Source: Candidatus Symbiopectobacterium sp. 'North America'
Lineage (GTDB): Bacteria; Pseudomonadota; Gammaproteobacteria; Enterobacterales; Enterobacteriaceae
Direction: 5' to 3'
DNA length: 64,000 bases
Assembly: GCF_015762685.1 (NCBI RefSeq)
Contig: NZ_PEHF01000073.1
Span: 34,344 to 98,343, forward strand
Below, one piece after another: positions 46,754-57,208 of this stretch (position 1 is the first letter of the stretch; each line of letters opens with the position of its first letter). The notes beneath the pieces are model-generated. The model was not told the DNA's origin and ran no database searches. It worked only from the letters and a program-made list of their open reading frames with translations. A program made the translations under genes and the position numbers.

Positions 46754-47179
46754 TCATTCAACCAACAATAATTTATAAAGCGGCGGGTTCTCTTTCACCA
46801 TATCGGCCAACGTATGTTGGTCCAGTTCGCAGAGAAAGCGCTGAACGCCCTCTTGCAGCAACCCTTTTAAGCGGCATGCCGGCGTGATGTGGCAAAAATC
46901 ATGGTTGCAGTTGACCAGAGACAGCGGCTCCAGCGCGCGTACCACATCGCCAATGCGAATGGTTTGCGCAGGCTTGCCCAAACGGATGCCGCCATTTTTA
47001 CCGCGCACTGCCATCACAAAGCCAGCCCGACTAAGTTGATTGATAATTTTGACCATATGATTACGAGAGACGCCATACACTTGCGTTACTTCAGTAATGT
47101 TCGTCATCTTCCCTTCAGGCAGTGATGCCATGTAGATCAGCGCGCGTAATCCGTAATCCGTAAAACTGGTTAACTGCAC
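46754..47179 (-). CDS. nsrR: Nitric-oxide-sensing repressor NsrR
   Basis: 141 residues, Rrf2 family. The GTG at 47179 with GAGG upstream gives the family start ([20 protein letters not shown]). Winged helix at [19 protein letters not shown]; the Fe-S cluster Cys residues are C91, C96 and C102 ([13 protein letters not shown]). It represses genes for nitric oxide protection; its likely target site before ytfE is in this window. First gene of the operon with rnr and rlmB. Intact. Confidence 0.95.
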   Translation of the reverse strand: MQLTSFTDYGLRALIYMASLPEGKMTNITEVTQVYGVSRNHMVKIINQLSRAGFVMAVRGKNGGIRLGKPAQTIRIGDVVRALEPLSLVNCNHDFCHITPACRLKGLLQEGVQRFLCELDQHTLADMVKENPPLYKLLLVE

Positions 47180-47678
47180 AGAAACCTCGGATACCCTCGG
47201 GTATCGGTAGGAACGTGGTATCAATGTTCATCGCAACAATGTCCATCACAACAACGTTCGTCAAATCATCAAAGCTCATGCCAGCAGCACACTACTGCGT
47301 TTTTACAGCCTGAACCGCAAGGCCGCAGAAAGAAAATACGCCACTAACATGAACGGAAAATAACATAAGAGCCAGATTTACTAGCAATAATAAATCAGTC
47401 GCAAATGATCCGGCGAATTATTTAGCATATTCCCTGGATTTGAACATCGGTTCTGTCTTTTTCCCTGCTAAAAGACATCCCCCATTTTTGTGCAACGCAC
47501 ACCACCATACACAAAGACGGGGCGAATAAACAGTGAAAAACAGCTATAAGTGTGCACCATGCACTGATAACGTTATTCTGTTTATCCATCTTTTTCTGCC
47601 GTAAAACGGGCACGGATATTGCTGTATTTCCGGCGTTTTTATCAGCTCTCGCGAGGGCATATTCAGAGGAACGCAACG
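47180..47678. other. Intergenic region between nsrR and codB
   Basis: About 500 bp without a supported gene. purA, usual upstream neighbour of nsrR in E. coli, is absent. The region is AT-rich and should hold divergent promoters. Nothing else recognised. Confidence 0.5.
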
Positions 47679-48943
47679 ATGTCGGCTCAAAACGAATTTC
47701 CCCTTAGCGAAGCCCCCAAAGAGGGGCGCAAGGGATTACTCTCCATCTCCATAGTGTTGTTCAGCTTTACTTTTTTACCGGCACCATGTTTGCTGGCGGA
47801 AAAATTGGCGTCGCATTCAATATCGTCGATATGCTATGGGTGGCGATTATCGGTAATGTCTTGCTGGCCACTTATGCTGCCGCACTGGCACTGATCGCCG
47901 CGCGCAGCGGCCTGAACTCGGTTCTGATGGGCCGTTTTTGTTTCGGAGAACATGGCAGCAAACTCTCTGATTTTCTGCTCGGTTTTGCCGAACTGGGTTG
48001 GTATGCCTGGGGAACCGCCACGGTAGCGATTGCGCTGGTCAAGCTGCTGGCGCTGCCAGAGAACGTAACATCGCTATTGATGGTGCTGTTTGGCCTCGGC
48101 TTCTGCCTGACCGCCATCGTCGGCTACAAAGGGCTGGATGCGCTGTCACGCATCTCGGTACCGCTGATGTTTGTGATGCTGATTGTCTCCATGTGGATTG
48201 CCACGCATGACGTCGGCGGCTGGCAAGGGCTGGCGAAAATTGTACCAGACCAAACCATGAGCTTTTCCGCCGCTATCACCATGGTGTTCGGCACCTTCGC
48301 CAGTGGTGCAACGCAGGCCACCAACTGGACACGCCTGGCACGCAGCGGCCGCATCGCCGTCAGCGCAAGCTTTATCAGTTTCCTCGGCGGTAATGGGCTG
48401 ATGATCATTTCCGGCGCTTACTGCGCCATCGTCTATAAAGAGGCCGATATTGTTGCCGTGATGATGTTGCAGGGGCTCTCAATCGCTGCGGTGATCATGC
48501 TGTGTTTGAACCTGTGGACCATTCAAGGGCCGACCATCTACAACAACAACGTTTCCGCCGCCTGCCACCTGCTGCACAGCGAGCGACGTCGTACCTTGAC
48601 GCTGATAGGTGCCGCCATTGGCATTGTGCTCGCGATTGGTGGCATGTATGAAATGCTGATTCCGTTTCTGATCCTGCTGGGATCGATCATCCCTCCGATT
48701 GTCAGGGTTATCATGGCGGACTATGTTTTCCGCTATCGCTGCCAGTATCCATCCATTCAATCCACTACTTTGCCCCGTTTCAACTACATCGGCCTCAGTG
48801 CCTATGCTATCGGTGCAGTTCTGGCTTATTTGTCACCGTGGATTGCACCACTGGTGGGGATTGCCGCTTCGGCAGGCAGCTATGTGCTGCTGAGCGTGCT
48901 GGCAAAACGTTTTGCGCCCACGATGGCGCTGTCAGGAGAATAA
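47679..48943 (+). pseudogene. codB: codB-like cytosine permease, frameshift in T6 run
   Basis: NCS1-family transporter with about 12 membrane helices. ATG 47679 has AGAGGAA upstream. At the T6 run 47771-47776 one base is missing, so ISIVLFSFTFFTGTMFAGG is split; the rest is open to 48943 (FLLGFAELGWYAWG, GTFASGATQATNWTRLARSG, NLWTIQGPTIYNNNV). Re-initiation at ATG 47786 would lack the first helix and substrate loop. First of a codB-pucR-codA set. Confidence 0.85.
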
Positions 48944-48946
48944 GTC

Positions 48947-50182
48947 ATGAACCTCACGGTGGATGACATTCTGGCATTGCCAGAGCTTGAAGCCCTGCGG
49001 CTACGCGCAGGCCAACGCCACTGCCATCGACCGATACGCTGGTACTACGTGGCAGAAAACGAAGGGATCGCGGATTGGATCATGGGCGGTGAACTGGTAT
49101 TCGTTACCGGCATCAACCACGCCCGTGATGAAGCAAATCTGCTGCGTTTGTTGCAGGAAGGCCATCAGAGCGGCATCGCCGGGATGGTTATTCTCACCGG
49201 TGAGGCGTTTATTCATGCAATCCCTGATTCTGTCGTTGCACTGGCGGATCTGCTGGGTATACCCCTGATTGAACAGCCCTACATGCTGAAGATGGTCATC
49301 GTCACTCAGCTTGTGGGTACGGCGCTGGTACAACGCGACAGCCTGCTACGTTCACAGCGGGAAATTCTGACCCAACTGCTTACCGGCGATTACCCCAGCA
49401 TCGAACTGACGCGTCAACGTGCTTCGCATTTGCAGTTGACGCTGAACCGCCCGCACCGGGTGATTACTCTGCGCCTGTCAGGTATCCCCGCATTGTTTGA
49501 TAACCATCCGCCGGACAGTGCAGAAGCGCAGCTACAAGCCGCGCGTCAGACGCTGCAACAGGCGCTGGAAGAGCGGCTTGCCGCCCAGCCCGCTTCGCTG
49601 CCGCTGGTCACGCTGGGTGAACTGTTTATTCTGTTCTGGCCCGAAGAGGATGCAGCGTTTCTTGATGGCAAAGCCTGGCTGGGAGAAATGCGCCAGTCAT
49701 TAAGCCCGTCGCTCCAACCGCTGTCGCTATTTTGTGGCCTCTCTTGCACAGTCACCCAGGCACACCATTATCGACGCGGATTAGGTGAGGCGCGACGCGC
49801 GTTGGAAGTGGCTGAAAGCATGCGTCCCGACAAAGGGATCTGTGACTTTAGCGCCTTGGGCGTGCTGCAATTACTGACAGCAATTCCCGATCAAGAGCTG
49901 ATCAACCGTTTTATGAAAGAAACACTAGGACCACTGTTTGCCGCCAACCGTAAACATCCGGCGCTGTTGATCGACACGCTGGAGGCAATACTGCAAGAAA
50001 ACGGCAACGTTATCAAAGCCGCCGAGCGTCTCGGTATTCACCGCAACACCCTCAATCAACGCTTGCAACGGATCGAACGTCAATCCGACCACCGCGTGAA
50101 CGATCCGCAGTGGCGACTCAACGTCTCCGTTGCCCTCTTAATCTGGCGCATGTCTCATGCGCAACAGCAGGAGTTTCTATGA
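48947..50182 (+). CDS. PucR-family transcriptional regulator
   Basis: 411 residues. N-terminal PucR sensor domain (about 1-140, [34 protein letters not shown]), a middle GGDEF-like degenerate region, and a C-terminal helix-turn-helix ([20 protein letters not shown]) near 360-380. Members usually sense purine or pyrimidine breakdown products and activate neighbouring genes. It starts three bases after codB and its stop overlaps the codA ATG. Intact although both flanking genes are broken. Confidence 0.88.
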   Translation: MNLTVDDILALPELEALRLRAGQRHCHRPIRWYYVAENEGIADWIMGGELVFVTGINHARDEANLLRLLQEGHQSGIAGMVILTGEAFIHAIPDSVVALADLLGIPLIEQPYMLKMVIVTQLVGTALVQRDSLLRSQREILTQLLTGDYPSIELTRQRASHLQLTLNRPHRVITLRLSGIPALFDNHPPDSAEAQLQAARQTLQQALEERLAAQPASLPLVTLGELFILFWPEEDAAFLDGKAWLGEMRQSLSPSLQPLSLFCGLSCTVTQAHHYRRGLGEARRALEVAESMRPDKGICDFSALGVLQLLTAIPDQELINRFMKETLGPLFAANRKHPALLIDTLEAILQENGNVIKAAERLGIHRNTLNQRLQRIERQSDHRVNDPQWRLNVSVALLIWRMSHAQQQEFL

Positions 50183-51613
50183 AAATCATCAATGCCGCAC
50201 TGCGTCATCAATCCGGCCTGTTCACCCTCACCCTGGAGGATGGCGCGATCGCCGCCATCGATGCGCAACCGACCTTAATCGCGCCAGTTACTGCCTCCGA
50301 TGTGCTTGATGCCGCAGGCAATCTGGTGATCCCTCCGCTGGTGGAGCCCCATATCCATCTGGATGCTAGCCTGACGGCAGGAGAGCCAGAATGGAACATG
50401 AGCGGCACACTGTTTGAAGGCATTGAGCGCTGGGGCCAGCGCAAAGCCACCATCGACCACGAAGACACCAAACGTCGCGCCCACACCACCATCAGTATGT
50501 TGCGCGATCACGGCATTCAGCATGTGCGCACCCACATCGACGTAACCGACCCGACGCTGGCCGCGCTGCAAGCGATGCTGGAAGTGAAAGAAGAAGCGCG
50601 CGATCTGATCGATCTTCAGATTGTCGCATTCCCGCAGGAGGGCATTGAATCTTTAGATAATGGCCGCCGCCTGATGGAGGCCGCGATCGATATGGAGGCC
50701 GACGTGGTTGGCGGCATTCCCCATTTCGAATACACCCGTGAACAAGGCGTCAGTTCCATCAAATTTCTGATGAATTTGGCTGAACGCACCGGTTGTCTGG
50801 TGGATGTGCACTGCGATGAAACCGACGACGCACAGTCGCGTTTTCTCGAAGTGCTGGCGGAAGAGGCGCGCGCGTCAAGTGGGTGAATTAGTGACCGCCA
50901 GCCACACCGTGGCGATGGGCTCTTACGATAATGCCTACTGCTCCAAACTGTTCCGTCTGCTGAAGCGCTCAGGGATCAGTTTTGTCTCTTGCCCCACCGA
51001 GAGTATCCACCTGCAAGGGCGCTTTGACACCTTCCCGAAACGCCGTGGCGTTACCCGCGTGGCGGAACTGGATCGCGCGGGTATGAACGTCTGTTTTGGA
51101 CAATACTCCATCAAAGACCCGTGGTATCCGCTGGGGAATGGCAATATCTTGCGCGTACTTGATGCCGGATTGCACATTTGCCACATGATGGGATATGACG
51201 ACCTGCAACGCTGTCTGGATTTCGTCACTGATAACAGCACCAAGGCACTCAACCTCGGTAACCGCTACGGCATTGCTGTGGGCCGCCCGGCAAATCTGGT
51301 GATTCTGGATGCAGAAAACGACTACAAAGCCGTGCGCAAGCAGGCCAAAGCGCGCGTTTCCATTCGTCACGGCAAGGTCATCATGCAGCGCATACCGGAA
51401 CAACTGAGCTACCCAGCATTACCGCCCTCCGCCAGCGCGGCGCTCAAGGCGCCGCGTTGGCGGGCATTTGTCGCTCCATCGAATCGATCATCGACTGTTT
51501 CGCGGTATCCAAATGGCGGTGCAACTCACTCATCGCGAGCAGATCGTTGCGACACAGCATTGCACTCAGCAATGCCAGATGCTCCTCCACCGCCAGCGTA
51601 TTGCGTTGCTTGA
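50179..51613 (+). pseudogene. codA: codA-like cytosine deaminase, frameshifted
   Basis: Amidohydrolase that deaminates cytosine. ATG 50179 overlaps the pucR stop and has GCAGGAG upstream. Metal-site motifs are present: [32 protein letters not shown]. At a GCGCGCGCG run (50865-50874) the frame shifts; it resumes as [20 protein letters not shown] with HLQGRFDTFPKRRG and ends near SYPALPPS. The second frame then has no stop until 51613, running antisense into the gntR gene, so the native stop may also be lost. Homology to CodA ends near 51440. Confidence 0.88.
51429..51463. terminator. Large hairpin at the codA/gntR 3' ends
   Basis: CCGCCAGCGCGGCGC pairs with GCGCCGCGTTGGCGG (one G-T pair) around a five-base loop. 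It lies inside the gntR coding end and the codA tail. No T-run; probably a bidirectional structure blocking read-through. Confidence 0.6.
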
Positions 51614-52364
51614 GCGAACGCTCGTCCCACTGGTAGTGAAAGTGGAACACCACCGAGATTAGCTCGCTCATCTGATCGAAAAACGGATTATCCGCAGCAG
51701 AAATAATCAGTTGGTGCAGTCGCTGATCCAACGGCGAAAATAGGCGATAGTATTCCTGAATGCGATTGCGCAGTTCGCGGTGGCTCTCCAGCAGTTCTTT
51801 CACCGTGATCCAACGTGGGTCACTGTCGGGCAAGTTCATAAAGGCGTTTAGCGCGTGCGTTTCCAACATTTCCCGCAGTTCGAACAGTTTTTCGGCATAG
51901 GCTTGATCGAACTGCTTTATACGCCAATAGCCCCGGCGCAGACTCTCTATAAGATCGTAACGTGAGAAGCGCAGCAAAAATTCGCGCACGACTACCGGTC
52001 GGACATGGCACCAGCGCGCCAATTGCAGTTCGGTAAAGCCATCGCCCGGCACTATCTGGCGCTGGTTGATCATTTGATAAAAGCGCTTTTCGAACAGTGC
52101 CGTCTGTTCCTCCAGCGTTTCCGCAATCACATCAAAACCATCATTGTTCTCCGGCACGCGCGCGATGTGATATTTGCCGCCTTCGCGCACCACGATGCCG
52201 CGTTCTGTCAGGTAATCCAGCGTGTGCATCACGGTAGTCCGACTGGTGTTGAACATTTCGGCCAGCACCGCCTGCGAAGGCAACGGGGAAACCAGCGAAG
52301 CCTGATTTATCGCATCAAGAAACTGATTAATTACATGCTGGCGTAAGGTTGGTGTGCGGCTCAT
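51444..52364 (-). CDS. GntR-family regulator, probable controller of the oligouronide cluster
   Basis: 306 residues. N-terminal winged helix (LPSQAVLAEMFNTSRTTVMH, LDYLTERGIVVREGGKYHIA), a second DNA-binding-like helical part (FTELQLARWCHVRPVVVREF) and an FCD-type helical ligand domain (AYAEKLFELREMLETHALNA). Divergent from the LgoD-like gene across a 151-bp region with two palindromes. Intact. The regulated genes are inferred from position. Confidence 0.85.
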   Translation of the reverse strand: MSRTPTLRQHVINQFLDAINQASLVSPLPSQAVLAEMFNTSRTTVMHTLDYLTERGIVVREGGKYHIARVPENNDGFDVIAETLEEQTALFEKRFYQMINQRQIVPGDGFTELQLARWCHVRPVVVREFLLRFSRYDLIESLRRGYWRIKQFDQAYAEKLFELREMLETHALNAFMNLPDSDPRWITVKELLESHRELRNRIQEYYRLFSPLDQRLHQLIISAADNPFFDQMSELISVVFHFHYQWDERSLKQRNTLAVEEHLALLSAMLCRNDLLAMSELHRHLDTAKQSMIDSMERQMPANAAP

Positions 52365-52378
52365 AAAGTACCTTTTAT

Positions 52379-52433
52379 GGTTTTTTATTCATTAAAAACC
52401 GATTAAGAGCCGAAGTCAGTGTGATTTATCACA
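52379..52433. promoter_or_regulatory. Two palindromes between gntR and the LgoD-like gene
   Basis: GGTTTTTTATTCATTAAAAACC (52379-52400) is a dyad with seven-base arms, and TGTGATTTATCACA (52420-52433) is a dyad with TGTGAT / ATCACA arms. The second has CRP half-sites but a spacer of four instead of six bases. Either could bind the divergent GntR protein. Function is inference. Confidence 0.45.
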
Positions 52434-52515
52434 TTACTGAAAACACTCTGCAACATGGTCCTTGGTTTTAGGAAAAGATAAATGCACCAGGGGAAATTGA
52501 TGTAGAGAATAAAAA

Positions 52516-53529
52516 ATGAAAAGTCTTATATGCCGACAACCCACACAATTCGAATATAAAGAACGACCCGTGCCAACACCAGCGGAAAACGACGTATTAT
52601 TAAAAGTCAAAACGGTCGGCATATGTGGCACCGACATTCATGCCTGGGCGGGGAAACAGCCTTTCTTTAATTATCCTCGCGTGCTCGATCATGAAATTTG
52701 TGGTGACGTTGTTGCCATCGGGAATAATGTCACCCGTTTTCATATTGGACAACAGGCGGCCGTTATTCCTTATCTCTCTTGTAACGCGTGCAGTGCTTGT
52801 TTAAATCATCGTCCGAATTGCTGTGAAAATATCTCGGTTATCGGCGCACATCAGGATGGCGGTATGGTGGAATATATCGCCGTGCCAGAAAGTAACGTAC
52901 TGCTGGCAGAAGGCATTGACCCGGCTGCGGCTGCGCTGATTGAACCTTTTGCCATCAGCGCTCACGCAATCCGTCGCGCTGAATGTACGCCGGGCGACAG
53001 CGTGCTGGTCGTCGGCGGCGGCCCGATTGGGCTGGGCGTCGCGGCCATCGGCCTGGCGGACGGCCTGGATATCGCACTGGCCGATACCCAAGCAGAACGG
53101 CAGGTGCATACCCATAACCTGCTGGGCATACCGGTACTGGACCCGGCATCCCCCCAGTTTGAGCAACAACTTCGTGCCAATTTCCAGGGAGAACTGCCCA
53201 ATAAAGTGATTGATGCCACCGGAAATGAAATCGCGATGAATAACAGCGTTAATCTTATTCGCCATGGTGGACAAATTATTTTTGTTGGTTTATTTAAAGG
53301 AAACCTTTCCTTTTCCGATCCTGATTTTCATAAAAAGGAGACAACCATGAAAGGAAGCCGAAATGCCACCCATGAGGATTTTGCGAAAGTGGCAAGATTG
53401 ATGAGTGAAGGAAAAATCAGTGCGGAAATGATGTTAAGCCATCGATTTGACTTTTCATCCTTCGCGGCGATTTATGAAACTGAAATAGTCAATAATAAAA
53501 ATCTGTTGAAGGCTGTCGTGAAGTTTTAA
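52516..53529 (+). CDS. Zinc alcohol dehydrogenase, LgoD (L-galactonate-5-dehydrogenase)-like
   Basis: 337 residues of the medium-chain dehydrogenase family, very close in layout to E. coli LgoD/RspB (GICGTDIHAW, LIEPFAISAHA, DPDFHKKETTMKGSRNAT). Catalytic zinc: C37, H59, E60; structural zinc Cys in CNACSACLNHRPNCC; cofactor loop VVGGGPIGLGVA. The very conserved GHE motif reads DHE here (VLDHEIC): the Gly is Asp, a possible damaging substitution in an otherwise open gene. It would oxidise a sugar acid in the cytoplasm. First gene of the cluster. Confidence 0.85.
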   Translation: MKSLICRQPTQFEYKERPVPTPAENDVLLKVKTVGICGTDIHAWAGKQPFFNYPRVLDHEICGDVVAIGNNVTRFHIGQQAAVIPYLSCNACSACLNHRPNCCENISVIGAHQDGGMVEYIAVPESNVLLAEGIDPAAAALIEPFAISAHAIRRAECTPGDSVLVVGGGPIGLGVAAIGLADGLDIALADTQAERQVHTHNLLGIPVLDPASPQFEQQLRANFQGELPNKVIDATGNEIAMNNSVNLIRHGGQIIFVGLFKGNLSFSDPDFHKKETTMKGSRNATHEDFAKVARLMSEGKISAEMMLSHRFDFSSFAAIYETEIVNNKNLLKAVVKF

Positions 53530-53587
53530 TCTCACTCCGCGAAATCATTGGACGAATGCCTTACCCTAAAAAAATAATGAGGTTGCT

Positions 53588-54874
53588 ATGAAAATAAAAT
53601 TACTGCCCTTATGCTTTGCTGTGAGTTTTGCCGTAACAGGAATCGCTGGTGCACAGGCTCAAACCAAAGAACTGCGTTTTTCCTGGTGGGGAGGCAACCA
53701 GCGCCACCAGGCAACGCTCGCCGCCATTGCCGCGTTTGAAAAAGCGCACCCGGACATCAAGGTGAAAGCAGAACCCGCAGGGTGGGATGGCTACCTCTCC
53801 AAATTAACCACCCAGTTGGCGGGCAACACCGAGCCAGACGTGATGCAAACCAACTGGAACTGGCTGGTGCTGTTTTCCAAGGACGGCAACGGTTTCTATA
53901 ACCTCAACAATGCCAAAGGGATAGACCTGACACAGTTCTCCCCACAAGCGCTCAAAATGACCAGCGTGGACAACAAGCTTAACGCTATTCCTGTCGCTAT
54001 GACGGGGCGTTCCATGTATTACAACCCGGAGTTGTGGCAAAAAGCGGGATTGAGCTATCCGCAGACCTGGGATGACATGCTGGCGGCTGGTCCGGTTTTT
54101 AAACAGAAACTGGGCGACGATCACTACCCGTTCGTGCTGGCTAATCACGACACCACCATCATGACGTTTCTGAACTCGTACATGATTCAGAAATACAACA
54201 AAACCATGATCGATGATAAAACCCAGTCCTTCACCTTTACCCCGCAGGAGTGGCTGGACTACTTCGGGATGTATAAAAAACTGGTCGACGGACACGTCAT
54301 CCCTAACATGAAGTTTTTCGCCGCCTACGGTAAAACCAACGCCTGGGAAATTCCCAATTGGCTGGAAGGCAAGATTGGCGGAGTACACACCTGGAGTACC
54401 GACAACACCTTTTCCGGCAGCTTGAAAGCGCCGGCCACGCTGGAAGTGGGGCCCTATCCGACGCTGCCGGGCGCCAAAGACAGTGGCATGTTCTACAAAC
54501 CTGCCATGATGTTATCCATCGGCAAAAACACCCGATATCCACAGGAGTCTGCCCAGTTGATCAACTTCTTGCTGAATACGCCGGAAGGGGTCAGCGCCAT
54601 GGGGCTGCAACGCGGTGTGCCGTTGAGTCAGGTTGCCAGCAAACAGTTAATGGATGCGGGTACGCTCAATGCCACGCAGTTGCTCGTGCAGGGACTGAAA
54701 CAGGTGGAATCGCTGTATGGCAATATTGCACCGTCTCCCTATATGGAGAACCCGCAACTGTTGGCCTCGTTCCTGGAACACCTGCAAAAATACGACTACG
54801 GCCAAATGACGTTGGAAGAGATGGCGCAGTTGTTCCCCAAATCGGGGCAGCGCATCCTGAAAAAAATCATGTAA
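53588..54874 (+). CDS. ABC sugar transporter periplasmic binding protein, TogB-like
   Basis: 428 residues, family 1 solute-binding protein. Signal peptide about 1-25 (GIAGAQAQ). Close to oligogalacturonide-binding TogB of Dickeya by recall (RFSWWGGNQRHQATL, TQLAGNTEPDVMQTNWNW, INFLLNTPEGVSAMGLQRGV). AGGTTGCT precedes the ATG. The two permease genes and ATPase that TogB needs are not adjacent, so it must pair with a transporter elsewhere or be orphaned. Intact. Confidence 0.87.
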   Translation: MKIKLLPLCFAVSFAVTGIAGAQAQTKELRFSWWGGNQRHQATLAAIAAFEKAHPDIKVKAEPAGWDGYLSKLTTQLAGNTEPDVMQTNWNWLVLFSKDGNGFYNLNNAKGIDLTQFSPQALKMTSVDNKLNAIPVAMTGRSMYYNPELWQKAGLSYPQTWDDMLAAGPVFKQKLGDDHYPFVLANHDTTIMTFLNSYMIQKYNKTMIDDKTQSFTFTPQEWLDYFGMYKKLVDGHVIPNMKFFAAYGKTNAWEIPNWLEGKIGGVHTWSTDNTFSGSLKAPATLEVGPYPTLPGAKDSGMFYKPAMMLSIGKNTRYPQESAQLINFLLNTPEGVSAMGLQRGVPLSQVASKQLMDAGTLNATQLLVQGLKQVESLYGNIAPSPYMENPQLLASFLEHLQKYDYGQMTLEEMAQLFPKSGQRILKKIM

Positions 54875-54976
54875 TACCTACACCTACGCTACGCATCCGT
54901 GTGGCGTAGGCGCTATTAGCAATGGGTAAACCGTTTTATTCTGTCACTACGTTATTTGTAAACATGCGAGAAAACT

Positions 54977-56086
54977 ATGAACGCCTTTGACACTGCGCAC
55001 GCGAACACCGCGGCAGACGCACGCCGCTACGACGCGATTTATCAAAAACTTGAACTGTTGTTCAATGAGATCATTACCGTTCGCACGGACGATGCCGCAT
55101 TGAAGAAGCTGAAGGTGATCGCCTCCGATCTCTCGATCGAAAACTGGGACTGGTCGCAAAGCGTGGGGATCTACGGTATCTGGCGTCTTTATCAGGTCAC
55201 GGGCGAACAGCGTTATCTGGACTATGTGCTGGCATGGTATCAACGCCGCCTGGCGGAAGGATTACCGGAGAAAAACATCAATCGCATGGCACCAATGCTG
55301 ACGCTCACCACCATAGGGATCGTCCAGGAGACACGCGAGCATCAGGCGCTGATCGAGGAATACGCACACTGGATTGAGCACGAACTGTTGCGCACCCAAG
55401 AGAATGGGTTCACCCACTGCACCAGCGATCACCTTAATAAAGAGCAGCTCTGGGTCGATACGCTGTTTATGGGCGGCTTGTTCTACGCTCGCGCCAGCAC
55501 CTACCTCAATCGCCCAAGCTATCTGGATAAAGTCAGCTATCAGTTCCTGTTGCACATCAAATACCTGATCGACAGAGATACCGGACTGTGGATGCACTGC
55601 TGGAACTTCACCGGCAACGGCAACTACGGCAAGGCACTGTGGGGACGTGGTAACGGTTGGGCCGCCATCAGCACCGTCGATTTCCTCGAGATGCTGGACC
55701 ACCAAGATGCCAGCTACCAGATGATCCTCAACACCTTCCGCCGTCAAGCCGATGCCGCCGTGCGCTATCAGGATGCCAGCGGTATGTGGCGTACCCTGCT
55801 TAACCAGCCGGACAGCTACCTGGAGGCCTCAGGCACCGCCGGTTTCACCTACGCGCTGCTAAAAGGCATACGCCTTGGTCTGCTCGACGAACGCTATCAC
55901 GATACCGCCTGGAAAGGCGTCGATGATCTGCTGAGCCGTATCAGCCCGCAGGGAGAAGTGGCGGATGTCTCCGCAGGAACGTCAGTCGGGCACGATCTCG
56001 ATCGCAAGATTGCCATCAAACAGCGCGCGTATGGTCAGTGGCTTACCATGCTGGCGTTGACAGAGGCATTAGCCGGGCTGAAGTAA
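54977..56086 (+). CDS. GH105 unsaturated rhamnogalacturonyl/glucuronyl hydrolase (YteR-like)
   Basis: 369 residues, alpha6/alpha6-barrel. Removes the unsaturated uronate left at the non-reducing end by pectate or rhamnogalacturonan lyases. Marks: NWDWSQSVGIYGIW, LWVDTLFMG with the catalytic Asp at 161, GRGNGWAAIS, ASGTAGFTYALLKGIRLGLL. No signal peptide, so it acts in the cytoplasm on imported oligosaccharides, which fits the TogB-like protein upstream. Intact and followed by a terminator. Confidence 0.9.
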   Translation: MNAFDTAHANTAADARRYDAIYQKLELLFNEIITVRTDDAALKKLKVIASDLSIENWDWSQSVGIYGIWRLYQVTGEQRYLDYVLAWYQRRLAEGLPEKNINRMAPMLTLTTIGIVQETREHQALIEEYAHWIEHELLRTQENGFTHCTSDHLNKEQLWVDTLFMGGLFYARASTYLNRPSYLDKVSYQFLLHIKYLIDRDTGLWMHCWNFTGNGNYGKALWGRGNGWAAISTVDFLEMLDHQDASYQMILNTFRRQADAAVRYQDASGMWRTLLNQPDSYLEASGTAGFTYALLKGIRLGLLDERYHDTAWKGVDDLLSRISPQGEVADVSAGTSVGHDLDRKIAIKQRAYGQWLTMLALTEALAGLK

Positions 56087-56092
56087 CTCTTG

Positions 56093-56130
56093 CAGCCCCG
56101 TGGCGTATAGGGCCGCCGCGGGGCTTTTTT
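56093..56130 (+). terminator. Rho-independent terminator after the GH105 gene
   Basis: AGCCCCGTGGCG pairs with CGCCGCGGGGCT (one mismatch) across a loop, followed by T6. It closes the LgoD-TogB-GH105 unit. Confidence 0.88.
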
Positions 56131-56151
56131 CACCGCTGCTTACCGCGCCAT

Positions 56152-57186
56152 TTATGGGGTAAAAGTCTGCTCCGCATCCGGTGGCAACAATCCGGCTTTC
56201 CAGCGTTGCTGCCAGCTGTGCGCAAAAGTTTGCATCCCGCTTTGACCGCTCATCTGCAACAGACCCGGCAACTGATGGCTTTTGCCCTCACGAATCAAGT
56301 TAGCCACCGCCGTATTGGCCAGCAACACTTCATACAGCGCGATGCGCCCGCCACCACGGAGTGGCACCAGTTGCTGCGCCACCACGCCTTGCAGACACAG
56401 CGCCAGTTGGCTGCGCACGAAATTTTTCTCCTGTGCGGGAAACACATCCAGCAGACGTTCTAGCGCCTGGGCAGCGCCCCGCGTATGCAGCGTCGCCAGC
56501 ACCAGGTGCCCGGTTTCTGCCGCCGTTAACGCCAACCGAATGGTTTCACCGTCGCGTAATTCCCCCAGCAGGATGACATCCGGGTCTTCACGCAGCGCGC
56601 TGCGTAAGCCGTGGGAAAACGACGGGCAGTGTACGCCGATCTCACGCTGTTGGATCAGGCCGCGATCTGCGGAAGGCGCAGATGAGTAGACAAATTCAAT
56701 AGGGTCTTCCAACGTAATAACATGGCAAGCCTGCTGCTGTCTGAGCGCATTCACCATCGCCACCAATGTGGTGGATTTCCCACTGCCGGTTGCGCCGGTC
56801 ACCAGAATCAGCCCAGCGGGGCGTGTTATTAACGAAGCAAGGATCGGTGGCGCATGCAGTGTTTCCAACGCGTACGCCGTGGTAGCAATGGTGCGTAACG
56901 CAACGGAAAGTCCGGCATGCTGACGAAACAGATGTGTGCGCAGCCGAATGCCGTCAGGTGTGGTCAACGCGCCATCGGCCTGCCCCTCAGTGTGCAATTG
57001 CTGGCGCTGAAGGGCCGTCATCCAACTGTCTCACCAACGTTCCAGCTTTGCAGCGGTGCAACAGGAGCTGGTCTGTAGAGATTGTAACTCGCCATCAATA
57101 CGCCACATCGGCGGATATCCGCTACACAGGTGCAGATCGGAGGCATTCTGTTTTACACTACAGGTTATCCACTCATTGATATTCAT
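56152..57186 (-). pseudogene. yggR: yggR, PilT-like ATPase, in-frame TGA
   Basis: AAA-type motor related to type IV pilus retraction ATPase PilT. ATG 57186 (AAGGAT upstream) starts NINEWITCSVKQNASDLHLC. TGA at 57031-57033 interrupts after KLERW, and the same frame continues WMTALQRQQLH. Downstream are Walker A GATGSGKSTT, the Asp box (LREDPDVILLGELRD), and TAAETGHLVLATLHT with the His box. The piece from 57021 keeps the whole ATPase core but lacks the N-terminal domain. Divergent from yggS, as in E. coli. Confidence 0.88.
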
Positions 57187-57208
57187 AGATCCCATCCTTA
57201 GCATGACC

